In this document: piece after piece, positions 8,372 through 16,411 of the stretch
Layout: every line of letters starts with the position of its first letter
How positions within the stretch are numbered: the stretch's first letter is position 1
Origin: an uncultured Lachnospiraceae bacterium
GTDB lineage: Bacteria; Bacillota; Clostridia; Lachnospirales; Lachnospiraceae
Reading direction: 5' to 3'
Length of the DNA stretch: 64,000 nucleotides
Assembly: GCA_902778165.1 (NCBI GenBank)
Contig: CACYWQ010000001.1
Coordinates: forward strand, 186,001-250,000
Made by a program: the position numbers and the translations under genes
The notes under the pieces: model-generated
What the model was told of the DNA's origin: nothing
What the model saw: the letters and a program-made list of their open reading frames with translations, nothing else
Database searches by the model: none

Positions 8372-8611
8372 ATGGAAGAAAGATTAAAAGAGATAATTGC
8401 AGAAGTACTTGAACTTGATGAGGAGACTGCGGCCGGTCTGACTGTGGACACGGATTTAACCGAACTTGGCCTTGATTCAATGACATGTGTGGAAGTAGTA
8501 GTTAATCTTGAAGATGAATTCGGCGTGACAGTTGAAGAGGAAGATTTAGCCGTTGAAAATATGGCGACTATCGGAAAACTCATGGAACTAATTGAGAAGT
8601 ATAACGCATAG
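8372..8611 (+). CDS. Stand-alone acyl carrier protein
   Basis: This 79-residue acidic protein has the four-helix ACP pattern. The phosphopantetheine attachment serine is Ser36 in Leu-Gly-Leu-Asp-Ser-Met, followed by an acidic recognition helix (Val-Asn-Leu-Glu-Asp-Glu-Phe). An AGAGAGG ribosome site ends 11 bases before the ATG at 8372. An upstream in-frame ATG at 8330 would lie inside the ligase gene and is less likely. No fatty acid or polyketide genes are nearby, so this ACP is not part of general lipid synthesis. Its partners are probably the adjacent ligase and decarboxylase. The phosphopantetheinyl transferase must be elsewhere in the genome. Confidence 0.92.
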   Translation: MEERLKEIIAEVLELDEETAAGLTVDTDLTELGLDSMTCVEVVVNLEDEFGVTVEEEDLAVENMATIGKLMELIEKYNA

Positions 8612-8633
8612 TTTACAGGTACGGAGTAATCCT

Positions 8634-9947
8634 ATGAGTGATAACTATGAAGCAGGAAGAAGGATGTATGATTTCACATCCAAGATATTTCCTTATACAA
8701 GAAGCATAACAGGTGAAGGCGTAAGACAGACTCTTAAGGACCTCTCGGATTATATTAGTCCTTCGGGTGTGGAACTTAAGATATCTGCAATTCCTTCGGG
8801 AACACAGGTGTTTGACTGGACTGTACCCAAAGAGTGGTGTATTAGAGAAGCCTACATTGAGGATGAGAGCGGTAATCATATCATTGATATGAAGGAGAAT
8901 AATCTTCATGTGCTCGGATATTCGACTCTGGTTGACGAATGGGTGGACTTAGAAGAACTCAAGCAGCATATATATGTTGAGGACGGCCAGCCCGATGTGA
9001 TCCCCTATGTAACATCCTACTATAAGGAAAGATATGGTTTCTGCATGAGCAAAAACTTAAGAGACTCTCTTAAGCCCGGTCGCTATCATATGTATATCGA
9101 TAGCGAACTGTTTGATGGAGTGCTTAATTATGCGGAGGCTGTGATTCCGGGACAGACTGATGATGAGATACTATTCTCGACGTATTTCTGCCATCCTTCA
9201 ATGGCGGATAATGAGTGTTCGGGACCTGCGCTTGCAGCTGAATTGATTAATACCCTTGCGGCAGCAGATAAGCTTAAGCATACATACAGATTTGTATTTG
9301 TTCCCGAGACAATTGGATCTATCACATATCTAAGTCAAGATGATCATGTTCCTTATCTTAAGGAACATGTGAAGGCGGGATTTGTATTATCCTGTGTGGG
9401 TGATAATCTTGATTACTCTATGGTAGAGTCAAGATATGCTGATACATATGCGGACAGAGTTCTTCATAACGTACTTAAGTATAAAGATAAGTATACGATA
9501 TATGATTTCCATGAAAGAGGCTCCGATGAGAGGCAGTACAATGCTCCCGGAGTAGACCTTCCGGTAGTATGTTTCTGCAGATCCAAATTCGGAGAGTTTC
9601 CTGAGTATCATACATCTGCAGACAATATGACATTTGTGTCACCTGAAGGCTTCCAAGGGGCATATGATGCAATGATTGAGGCTATAGAGATTCTTGAGAA
9701 GAATGCATATTACAGGGTCAAGGTATTGTGTGAGCCACAGCTTGGCAAGAGAGGATTGTATTCTGACATAAGTCGTAAGGGAAGCTATGACGGAATAATG
9801 GTACAGAGAGATGTGCTCTCTTATGCTGACGGTCGAAACGATTTGCTTGATTTAAGCGACAGAATCGGTGTGCCGGTATCGGAGATAGTTGACATAGTGG
9901 ACAGACTTGTTGAGAATGATCTTCTTGAAGAAGTAATCAAGGATTAA
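8634..9947 (+). CDS. DUF4910 aminopeptidase-like protein
   Basis: The 437-residue protein shows the DUF4910 architecture: an N-terminal segment with Pro-Tyr-Thr-Arg-Ser-Ile-Thr-Gly-Glu-Gly-Val-Arg, and an M28-like zinc-peptidase core with Cys-His-Pro-Ser near residue 185, Ala-Asp-Asn-Glu-Cys-Ser-Gly and Pro-Glu-Thr-Ile-Gly-Ser. A Glu-Tyr-His-Thr-Ser-x-Asp metal ligand near residue 325 and a C-terminal winged-helix part (about 370-437) complete it. Genes of this family recur in glycan loci but their reaction is not established. By analogy with BtrG, which removes a protecting glutamyl group in butirosin synthesis, it might trim an aminoacyl group here; this is inference. The ATG at 8634 follows a CGGAG site. 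Confidence 0.78.
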   Translation: MSDNYEAGRRMYDFTSKIFPYTRSITGEGVRQTLKDLSDYISPSGVELKISAIPSGTQVFDWTVPKEWCIREAYIEDESGNHIIDMKENNLHVLGYSTLVDEWVDLEELKQHIYVEDGQPDVIPYVTSYYKERYGFCMSKNLRDSLKPGRYHMYIDSELFDGVLNYAEAVIPGQTDDEILFSTYFCHPSMADNECSGPALAAELINTLAAADKLKHTYRFVFVPETIGSITYLSQDDHVPYLKEHVKAGFVLSCVGDNLDYSMVESRYADTYADRVLHNVLKYKDKYTIYDFHERGSDERQYNAPGVDLPVVCFCRSKFGEFPEYHTSADNMTFVSPEGFQGAYDAMIEAIEILEKNAYYRVKVLCEPQLGKRGLYSDISRKGSYDGIMVQRDVLSYADGRNDLLDLSDRIGVPVSEIVDIVDRLVENDLLEEVIKD

Positions 9948-9971
9948 CGGATCATACAAAGAGGATAATCA

Positions 9972-11066
9972 GTGTTTAGCAGAAAGATTAAGATTGGTGA
10001 TAAATATATAGGTGATGGCTATCCTGCGCTGATAGTGGCAGAGATGTCGGGCAATCATAACGGAAGCTATGACAGAGCTGTTGAAATTATTCATGCAGCT
10101 GCGGAAGCAGGAGCTGATGCTATTAAACTTCAGACATATACGGCGGATACCATAACCATAGACAGCGACAAGCCGTGGTTTAGAACATCCGATAATAACA
10201 TGTGGGCAGGTCGCACGTTATATGACCTATATAAGGAGGCATATACTCCCTGGGAATGGCAGCCTAAGCTTAAGGAAGAAGCAGAGAAACTCGGAATGTT
10301 GTGTTTCTCATCTCCGTTTGATCCTACATCGGTTGATTTCTTAGAAGAGATGGACGTTCCTGCGTATAAGATTGCAAGTTATGAGATTAATGACATACCG
10401 CTTATCCGTAAGGTTGCAGCGCTTCATAAGCCCGTGATATTTGCTACGGGTATAGCATATCCTGAAGATATCCAGAGAGCATTGGTTACATGTCTTGATG
10501 AGGGCAATGACCAGGCGGTTCTTCTTAAATGTGTAAGTTCGTATCCTACGCCGTATTCGGATGTCAATCTTCGTATGATGACTACTCTTGCAGAAGAACA
10601 CAGTTGTCTTGTGGGATTATCGGATCATACTCCCGGAAGTGTTGTTCCAATAGGAAGTATTGTAATGGGCGGCAAGATGATAGAGAAGCATCTGACGCTT
10701 GACAGAAATGCCGGTGGAGTGGATGACTCATTCTCTATGGAGCCCAATGAATTTGCTGCAATGGTCCGTGATGTTCGTATCATGGAGGAGTCCCTCGGAA
10801 CTGCGGTATATAAGCTTACTGATAAGCAGAAGGAAGAGCATAAGGGCAGCCGTTCGCTATTTGCGGTAGCTGATATTAAGGCCGGAGAAATCATAACAGA
10901 AGACAATGTCCGCTCGATTCGTCCGGGCATCGGTATGCATACAATGCACTATGATGAGATACTTGGAAGACCGGCAGCGAAGGATATAGAGCGCGGTACG
11001 CCTATAGCTCCGGATTTAATAGACGGAGTAAAATGGGAAGATGTATTATATACAGGTGATAAATAA
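9972..11066 (+). CDS. pseI: Pseudaminic acid synthase
   Basis: This 364-residue NeuB-family enzyme would condense 2,4-diacylamido-2,4,6-trideoxy-L-altrose with phosphoenolpyruvate. The TIM barrel begins with Ala-Glu-Met-Ser-Gly-Asn-His-Asn-Gly. Lys-Leu-Gln-Thr-Tyr and Ser-Ser-Pro-Phe-Asp follow, then Gly-Leu-Ser-Asp-His-Thr, Glu-Lys-His-Leu-Thr-Leu-Asp-Arg, and the Asp-Asp-Ser-Phe-Ser-Met-Glu-Pro-x-Glu-Phe motif typical of PseI rather than NeuB or LegI. An antifreeze-like SAF domain occupies about residues 290-350. The start is GTG, 6 to 8 bases behind an AAAGAGG-type site. Together with pseC, pseG and pseF it makes pseudaminic acid synthesis nearly certain. Confidence 0.93.
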   Translation: MFSRKIKIGDKYIGDGYPALIVAEMSGNHNGSYDRAVEIIHAAAEAGADAIKLQTYTADTITIDSDKPWFRTSDNNMWAGRTLYDLYKEAYTPWEWQPKLKEEAEKLGMLCFSSPFDPTSVDFLEEMDVPAYKIASYEINDIPLIRKVAALHKPVIFATGIAYPEDIQRALVTCLDEGNDQAVLLKCVSSYPTPYSDVNLRMMTTLAEEHSCLVGLSDHTPGSVVPIGSIVMGGKMIEKHLTLDRNAGGVDDSFSMEPNEFAAMVRDVRIMEESLGTAVYKLTDKQKEEHKGSRSLFAVADIKAGEIITEDNVRSIRPGIGMHTMHYDEILGRPAAKDIERGTPIAPDLIDGVKWEDVLYTGDK

Positions 11067-11108
11067 TCGTCCGGTGGACGGTTATTCCCGCCGGCAGACT
11101 AAGGAGAA

Positions 11109-12185
11109 ATGTATATTCGGATGGTCGGAATTAGAGTTGACTCTAACAGCATAATAGCCACGGGTCACATGATGCGCTGCATTACGATTGCTAAGGCGAT
11201 TGTAAGAGCCGGCGGGTCTGTGACTTTTTTTATAGCAGATGAAGAGTCTGAGATTCTGTTACGGGAAAATGTGAGAGAATTAAGCAAGATAGGCGTTGTA
11301 GTTCTTCATTCCGCCTGGGATGACCTTGAGAGCGAACTTCCGGTTCTCATAGAGCAACTTCAACTACGCGGAATAAACATGCTACTTGTTGATTCTTATA
11401 AAGTTACATATGACTATTTCAAGGCGATAAGCCGTGTATGCAGGACCGCTTATATAGATGATCTTCACGAGGGAATATACCCTGTAGATGTGCTCATTAA
11501 TTACAGCGGATACTATGATATATTTAACTATGAAGCAGACTATACAGGAGTTCACGGGCATGACAGTGAACAGGCTAAACTGTTGTTAGGTCTTATGTAT
11601 GCTCCACTCAGAGAGCAGTTTGCCGGCGTATATGATGCAAGAGAGATGACAGATGTTAAGGATATTCTGTTAGCTTGCGGAGGCGGAGATACCCTTAACA
11701 TGATTCTGCCGACACTTAATGTGATAACCAACAGAGAATTGAATAAGACATATACATGGCATGTTGTGGTCGGCGATTATGTGGAGAATAAAGAAGAAAT
11801 CCGCGCATTTACAGCAATGCATGAAGGAATAGAGATTCATGAATCCGTTAAGGATATGGCATCTCTTATGCGCTCATGTGATCTGGCGGTTGTAGCGGCC
11901 GGAACGATGCTTACAGAGTGTGCCGCAATAAGGCTTCCTGCGGTTTTCTATCAGGTGGCCGATAATCAGCGATACGGTGTCGAATACTGGAGGAAGCCTG
12001 GAAGGATGATATATGCGGGTGATGCGACCAATGATAAGGACGGAGTGATTGCATCTATAGTCAGGGAAGTGTCAGCATTTAAGACAGATTCGGACAGATT
12101 GGAATTAATCAGAAGTAATCTGGGAATGATAACGGACGGACGAGGAGCAGAGAGGATAGCAGAAGAACTGCTCTGTGATAAATAG
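11109..12185 (+). CDS. pseG: UDP-2,4-diacylamido-trideoxy-altropyranose hydrolase
   Basis: This 358-residue GT-B-like hydrolase would release UDP from the sugar before PseI acts. The diagnostic N-terminal motif Arg-Val-Asp-Ser-Asn-Ser-Ile-Ile-Ala-Thr-Gly-His-Met-Met-Arg-Cys is complete; His20 matches the catalytic His17 of Campylobacter PseG. The second domain has Ala-Cys-Gly-Gly-Gly-Asp and Ala-Ala-Gly-Thr-Met-Leu-Thr-Glu-Cys, which bind the nucleotide. Length is slightly above the Campylobacter enzyme, mostly in loops. AAGGAG precedes the ATG. In the 42-base gap after pseI a short hairpin (CGTCC / GGACG, about 11069-11081) is seen. Confidence 0.93.
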   Translation: MYIRMVGIRVDSNSIIATGHMMRCITIAKAIVRAGGSVTFFIADEESEILLRENVRELSKIGVVVLHSAWDDLESELPVLIEQLQLRGINMLLVDSYKVTYDYFKAISRVCRTAYIDDLHEGIYPVDVLINYSGYYDIFNYEADYTGVHGHDSEQAKLLLGLMYAPLREQFAGVYDAREMTDVKDILLACGGGDTLNMILPTLNVITNRELNKTYTWHVVVGDYVENKEEIRAFTAMHEGIEIHESVKDMASLMRSCDLAVVAAGTMLTECAAIRLPAVFYQVADNQRYGVEYWRKPGRMIYAGDATNDKDGVIASIVREVSAFKTDSDRLELIRSNLGMITDGRGAERIAEELLCDK

Positions 12186-12225
12186 CAATTAGGGATAAGA
12201 GGAAGTATATAAAGGGGTGATATAT

Positions 12226-13467
12226 ATGAGACTGGCGATTATCGGAGCTTCGGATGAAGCTATACACACAATTGAATGTGCCAAGGAACTTGGAATAGAG
12301 ACAGTTGCATTGGATGGTAATCCGGAGGCAGCAGGACTTGAGGCAGCTGATATTCCGATAGTAGTTGATATAACTGACGAGGATGCCACAATAGATGTGC
12401 TAAAAAAACTGGGAACGGATTGGGTTCAGACTGTACCAATCGGCAGATATCTGACTACGACAGGAGCGGTTAATGATGCGCTCGGGCTTCCGGGTATAAC
12501 CAAGGATATGGCGTCTCTCTGTACGGATAAATACGCTTTTCATAAAGCTCTTTCATCTGAAGGGTTACGCAACTGTCGCTGTGCGCTTGTCAGAGGAGGC
12601 GCGATAGAACGTATTTATGCAGCAGAAGATAATTCGAGTTCGAATGACAAAGAAGATGATCAGGTATCGCTGCTGGCTGCGAATGGTTTTGAATATCCCG
12701 TCATTATGAAGCCCCGTTACGGTTCCGGTAGCAGAGGAATCATGATAGCGAATGATACGCAGGAACTTACTGATATCCTAACCGATATGGAAGATGTGGA
12801 TGAAGACTACATCATAGAGGAGCGCCTGGATGGTGATGAATACGGCGTCGATGCCGTGGTTGCAGGCGGAGAGTTTCATTTGGTTCTGGTACGTTATAAG
12901 ATTAACACTCCCCTTCCAAACCGACAGGCAGTAGCTTATATAAGTGTTATTCCAACAGAAGCCGTATACGAACGTATAGCAAACTATATGTCGGATGTGG
13001 TTAATGAAATGGGACTTGATGAGTGTCTTCTTCATGCAGACATTTTGGATACCGACAAGGGTATATTTGCCATAGAGGTATCGGCACGCCCATCTGGGCA
13101 TAATCTTCATAATCTCTTCACTCCGCTTGCGACGGGGGTAGATATGGCAAGAGAGTATATGAAGTACAGAATCGGAGCCAAGTATTCGTTTAATCCCGGT
13201 TATACAAGATTGCTTATGATTCATTACTTCGATATGGAAGGTATGGTTAAGGCTGTTCCTAGCAGAGCAGAAGCTGAGAAAGTAATTAGTGATTATGATG
13301 CCAAACTCATAGATTGGAATTGTAACATCAATCCGGGTGATACCCTTGAGTCTGTTACTACCGGTCATTCTCTTATGTACCGAGGTTACTATATCGTGGA
13401 ACTATCGGATCGAAATGCTCTCGCTTCAGTTGCCGAAGCGGTTCAGGCTTCATTTTCGATAGAATGA
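12226..13467 (+). CDS. ATP-grasp ligase, CarB-like
   Basis: This 413-residue protein has a pre-ATP-grasp Rossmann-like N-terminus (Ala-Ile-Ile-Gly-Ala-Ser), a central Met-Lys-Pro-Arg-Tyr-Gly-Ser-Gly-Ser-Arg-Gly loop near residue 162 and the metal site Ala-Ile-Glu-Val-Ser-Ala-Arg-Pro-Ser-Gly-His near residue 283. It resembles biotin-carboxylase/CarB-type ATP-grasp enzymes that join an acid to an amine. It sits between pseG and a glycosyltransferase, so it may acylate an amino sugar or modify the group delivered by the ACP module. AAGGGG lies 8 bases before the ATG at 12226; the GTG at 12217 overlaps that site and is unlikely. Substrate unknown. Confidence 0.78.
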   Translation: MRLAIIGASDEAIHTIECAKELGIETVALDGNPEAAGLEAADIPIVVDITDEDATIDVLKKLGTDWVQTVPIGRYLTTTGAVNDALGLPGITKDMASLCTDKYAFHKALSSEGLRNCRCALVRGGAIERIYAAEDNSSSNDKEDDQVSLLAANGFEYPVIMKPRYGSGSRGIMIANDTQELTDILTDMEDVDEDYIIEERLDGDEYGVDAVVAGGEFHLVLVRYKINTPLPNRQAVAYISVIPTEAVYERIANYMSDVVNEMGLDECLLHADILDTDKGIFAIEVSARPSGHNLHNLFTPLATGVDMAREYMKYRIGAKYSFNPGYTRLLMIHYFDMEGMVKAVPSRAEAEKVISDYDAKLIDWNCNINPGDTLESVTTGHSLMYRGYYIVELSDRNALASVAEAVQASFSIE

Positions 13468-13498
13468 TGAACATTATCACACTTAATAGGTTAACTAT

Positions 13499-14530
13499 AT
13501 GAAACTAAGTATAATTGTACCCGTCTATAATATGGCGGCAGATGACAAATTAACATATTGCCTTGATTCGCTTATATCACAGACTATCGATGATTATGAG
13601 ATTATAGCCGTGGATGACTGTTCGACGGATAATTCGTATGCAATCATGCAGGAATATGAACAGAATTATCCCGAGAAGTTTCATGCGATCCACAGCAATG
13701 TCAATCTTCACCAGGGTGGTGCCAAAAATATAGGCATACGTGCAGCAAAGGGCGATTGGATAGGCTTTATCGATGCGGATGACTGGATTACTCCGGATTA
13801 TTATGAACGAATGATAGGCATGGCCGATCAGACCGGTGCAGATATTGTTGGCTGTGATTACACAATGGTACACAGTCATACATTTGAAGTCGGGGATATC
13901 GATGCCAACAGCAAGGATGATCAGGTGGGCGTACTTGATCATGACAGGAAAAGAAGCCTGATTTTAGACGGTGGTTCTCTTTGTGTCAAGATATTCAGAC
14001 GGAAGACTATCCTTGATAATGAGTTGTTCTTCCCCGAGAACATATTCTATGAAGATAATGCCCTGGGTAATTCATATATGCTCATGGGAAGTCATTTTGA
14101 GTATATTAAAGAACCTTTGTATTATTACTATCAGCACGGTGATTCGACTGTCCATTCATTCTCTGTTAAGCGTTGTGAAGACAGGATGGAGGCCGGCAGA
14201 ATTATGATATCCGAGGCTAAGAGACTTGGATTCTATGATGAGTTTAAATCGGAACTTGAGTATAAGTTTACTCAGTTATTCTACGTGAACACTCTATTTA
14301 CATATATGCCCTGTGTTCGCCCAACCAAAGTAAGTTTCGTAAAAGCTATGACGGATGAACTTCTCAGATATTTCCCGGACTTCCGCGGTAATCCCTATTA
14401 TGCAGAGCGCACAGGAGAAGAAGAGAGGCGTCTGATTGATATGGCCTGTTCATCAACACTTAGGTTTTATGTATATTACAAGCTTTTGTGGGCATATCGC
14501 AATATGATGAAGAGGCTGCGTGGCAGGTAG
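13499..14530 (+). CDS. Family 2 glycosyltransferase
   Basis: This 343-residue cytoplasmic GT-A enzyme has Val-Pro-Val-Tyr-Asn-Met near the start, Val-Asp-Asp-Cys-Ser-Thr-Asp-Asn near residue 40 and the DxD-type Ile-Asp-Ala-Asp-Asp-Trp near residue 93. A Glu-Asp-Asn motif near residue 187 matches the usual ED site of inverting GT2 transferases. No membrane helix is present. It ends the pse operon, followed by a terminator at 14579-14603. The sugar donor cannot be read from the sequence. Confidence 0.88.
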   Translation: MKLSIIVPVYNMAADDKLTYCLDSLISQTIDDYEIIAVDDCSTDNSYAIMQEYEQNYPEKFHAIHSNVNLHQGGAKNIGIRAAKGDWIGFIDADDWITPDYYERMIGMADQTGADIVGCDYTMVHSHTFEVGDIDANSKDDQVGVLDHDRKRSLILDGGSLCVKIFRRKTILDNELFFPENIFYEDNALGNSYMLMGSHFEYIKEPLYYYYQHGDSTVHSFSVKRCEDRMEAGRIMISEAKRLGFYDEFKSELEYKFTQLFYVNTLFTYMPCVRPTKVSFVKAMTDELLRYFPDFRGNPYYAERTGEEERRLIDMACSSTLRFYVYYKLLWAYRNMMKRLRGR

Positions 14531-14578
14531 ATGATGTATAGATAAACAGAGATTTATTAGAGGGATGTGCAATACACA

Positions 14579-14606
14579 AAAAGGTGGCTTAAAGCCGCCT
14601 TTTTTG
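14579..14606 (+). terminator. Intrinsic terminator after the pse operon
   Basis: A 10-bp stem with one G-U pair (14579-14588 with 14594-14603) and loop TTAAA is followed by a T run. It separates the pseC-to-GT2 operon from pseF. A TACAAT at 14608-14613 just beyond could be a -10 box for pseF, but I see no matching -35. Confidence 0.85.
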
Positions 14607-14649
14607 GTACAATAATATGAAGTGTGTTTTATGAAAATGGAGACATATA

Positions 14650-15345
14650 ATGAGGACTTTGGCGATAATAACCGCACGTGGCGGTTCAAAGAGAATACCG
14701 AGAAAGAATATTAAGGATTTTAACGGCAAGCCGATTATGGCCTATTCAATAGAGGCGGCTGTCGGATCGGAAGTCTTTGACAAGGTAATGGTATCTACCG
14801 AAGATGAGGAGATAGCTGAGATAGGCAAGCACTACGGAGCAGAAGTTCCGTTTTATCGAAGCGAGCAGACAGCAGGAGATTTTGCAACAACAACCGATGT
14901 GCTTAATGAAGTGATTGCCGAGTATGAAAAGCGCGGTGAGAAGTTTGATATCATCGCATGTATTTATCCGACTGCACCATTTATCACTCCGACAAGATTA
15001 AGAGAGGCTGTAGAGAAACTTGGTAAAAGTGATGCAGATTCACTTATTCCGGTTGTAAGATTCTCTTTCCCGCCCCAGCGGGCCATGGAGATACAGGATG
15101 GGTATCTTATATTCAGGCAGCCTGAGTATATCAATGCAAGAAGTCAGGATCTGACTCCTCATTTTCATGATGTAGGACAGTTCTATGTATTTAGAACTGA
15201 GAGCTTTAAGGTTAATCAGCGTATTATGGCAGGTAAGATACTTCCGATGGAACTACCGGAGACAGAAGTGCAAGATATAGATAATCCCGTGGACTGGGAA
15301 CTGGCAGAGCTTAAGTATAAGTTGATGAGCAGACAAGATGGCTAA
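14650..15345 (+). CDS. pseF: Pseudaminic acid cytidylyltransferase
   Basis: This 231-residue CMP-sugar synthetase begins with Ile-Ile-Thr-Ala-Arg-Gly-Gly-Ser-Lys-Arg-Ile-Pro-Arg-Lys-Asn-Ile, the CTP-binding loop. It also shows Val-Ser-Thr-Glu-Asp-Glu-Glu-Ile-Ala, Cys-Ile-Tyr-Pro-Thr-Ala-Pro-Phe, and an Asp-Ile-Asp-Asn-Pro-x-Asp-Trp ending typical of PseF. It activates pseudaminic acid as the CMP sugar for transferases. Placing it after the terminator, next to a GT52-like gene and an ABC exporter, links activation with transfer. It overlaps the next gene by 8 bases. Confidence 0.93.
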   Translation: MRTLAIITARGGSKRIPRKNIKDFNGKPIMAYSIEAAVGSEVFDKVMVSTEDEEIAEIGKHYGAEVPFYRSEQTAGDFATTTDVLNEVIAEYEKRGEKFDIIACIYPTAPFITPTRLREAVEKLGKSDADSLIPVVRFSFPPQRAMEIQDGYLIFRQPEYINARSQDLTPHFHDVGQFYVFRTESFKVNQRIMAGKILPMELPETEVQDIDNPVDWELAELKYKLMSRQDG

Positions 15346-16411
15346 AGACAGAATCTACGTGTGTCACACATTCTATCATGTGTACATCGCAGTCGTTAAA
15401 GAACTGAATCTGGATAAGAGCAACCGGGGCAATGCGGCTATCGTATTAAGCACTATGTCCAATGAATTCGGCAGTATTGCTGGAAGAATTAAAAATACCG
15501 GCCTGTTTTCCGATGTATTCATGTTTGATGAGAAGGAAGATGTAAGTCTGCCTGAGGTGATGAAGTATCACAGTGACAGAGGCAATCTGATTCTCAATCT
15601 TTTGCAGCGTATCAAATACACTAAGGAATTGGGCAAGGCTCAGGAAGAATATGTGCCTGTAGATTTTAAGGAATACAAAGATATATATGTATTCTGCGAT
15701 TCCGATCCGATAGGTTTTTATTTAAACTATAAGAAGATCAGATATCATGCCGTAGAGGATGGGTTGGATACGATCCTATATTGCGACAGTGCAAGATACA
15801 GCAATATAGGACATTTCGGCATCAAGGCATTCATGGCTCGTCTCGGTCTTATATTTATTGAGAATGGGTATTCTAAGTATTGTATTGACATGGAAGTCAA
15901 TAATGCGAGAGATATCAAATATCCGATGTCCTTCTATAAGGAAGTTCCCAGGAAGCAACTTACTGCGAACATATCTGAGAAAGACAGATACTATCTGACT
16001 GACATATTCATGGAGAATCCGGGTCAGTTACTGGCACAGGTAGCGCAGATAGACAGTGATAAGCGTAAGGTCCTTATACTCTCAGATCCCGTGTGTGATC
16101 TCGATACACGCAAGAGAATAATGCGTGATATAATAGACGAATATGGCAGAGACTCAGTAGTATTTATTAAGCCTCATCCCAGGGATGTGCTTGATTATGA
16201 TACAGAGGATTTCTCCGATTGTATCATCATTAAGGGAAGGTTCCCGATGGAGATGATGAATTACTTCCCTGAGCTTCATATGGACCTTGCTCTGTCGATA
16301 TTTACAACAGTTGACAGTATAGAATTTGCCGATAAGAAGATTAAGCTTGGTGCAGATTTTATGGATAAATACGAGGACCCTGCAATACACAGGGAGAACG
16401 AACAGATATGA
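15338..16411 (+). CDS. GT52-like nonulosonic acid transferase
   Basis: This 357-residue protein resembles family 52 / bacterial sialyltransferase-fold enzymes. An N-terminal Val-Cys-His-Thr-Phe-Tyr-His-Val-Tyr opens the first Rossmann domain. Ala-Val-Glu-Asp-Gly-Leu-Asp near residue 140 carries the probable catalytic acidic residue. Phe-Ile-Lys-Pro-His-Pro-Arg-Asp near residue 277 is the CMP-binding motif, followed by Phe-Pro-Met-Glu-Met-Met-Asn. Overlap with pseF makes CMP-pseudaminic acid the obvious donor. Similar folds transfer sialic acid or are annotated as polysialyltransferases, so linkage and acceptor are not predicted. Overlaps the ABC gene by 4 bases. Confidence 0.72.
   Translation: MAKDRIYVCHTFYHVYIAVVKELNLDKSNRGNAAIVLSTMSNEFGSIAGRIKNTGLFSDVFMFDEKEDVSLPEVMKYHSDRGNLILNLLQRIKYTKELGKAQEEYVPVDFKEYKDIYVFCDSDPIGFYLNYKKIRYHAVEDGLDTILYCDSARYSNIGHFGIKAFMARLGLIFIENGYSKYCIDMEVNNARDIKYPMSFYKEVPRKQLTANISEKDRYYLTDIFMENPGQLLAQVAQIDSDKRKVLILSDPVCDLDTRKRIMRDIIDEYGRDSVVFIKPHPRDVLDYDTEDFSDCIIIKGRFPMEMMNYFPELHMDLALSIFTTVDSIEFADKKIKLGADFMDKYEDPAIHRENEQI

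Noticed and set aside
12778..13368. Long minus-strand frame of 196 codons
   Set aside because: It lies wholly opposite a well-supported ATP-grasp gene, and its predicted composition is not protein-like.
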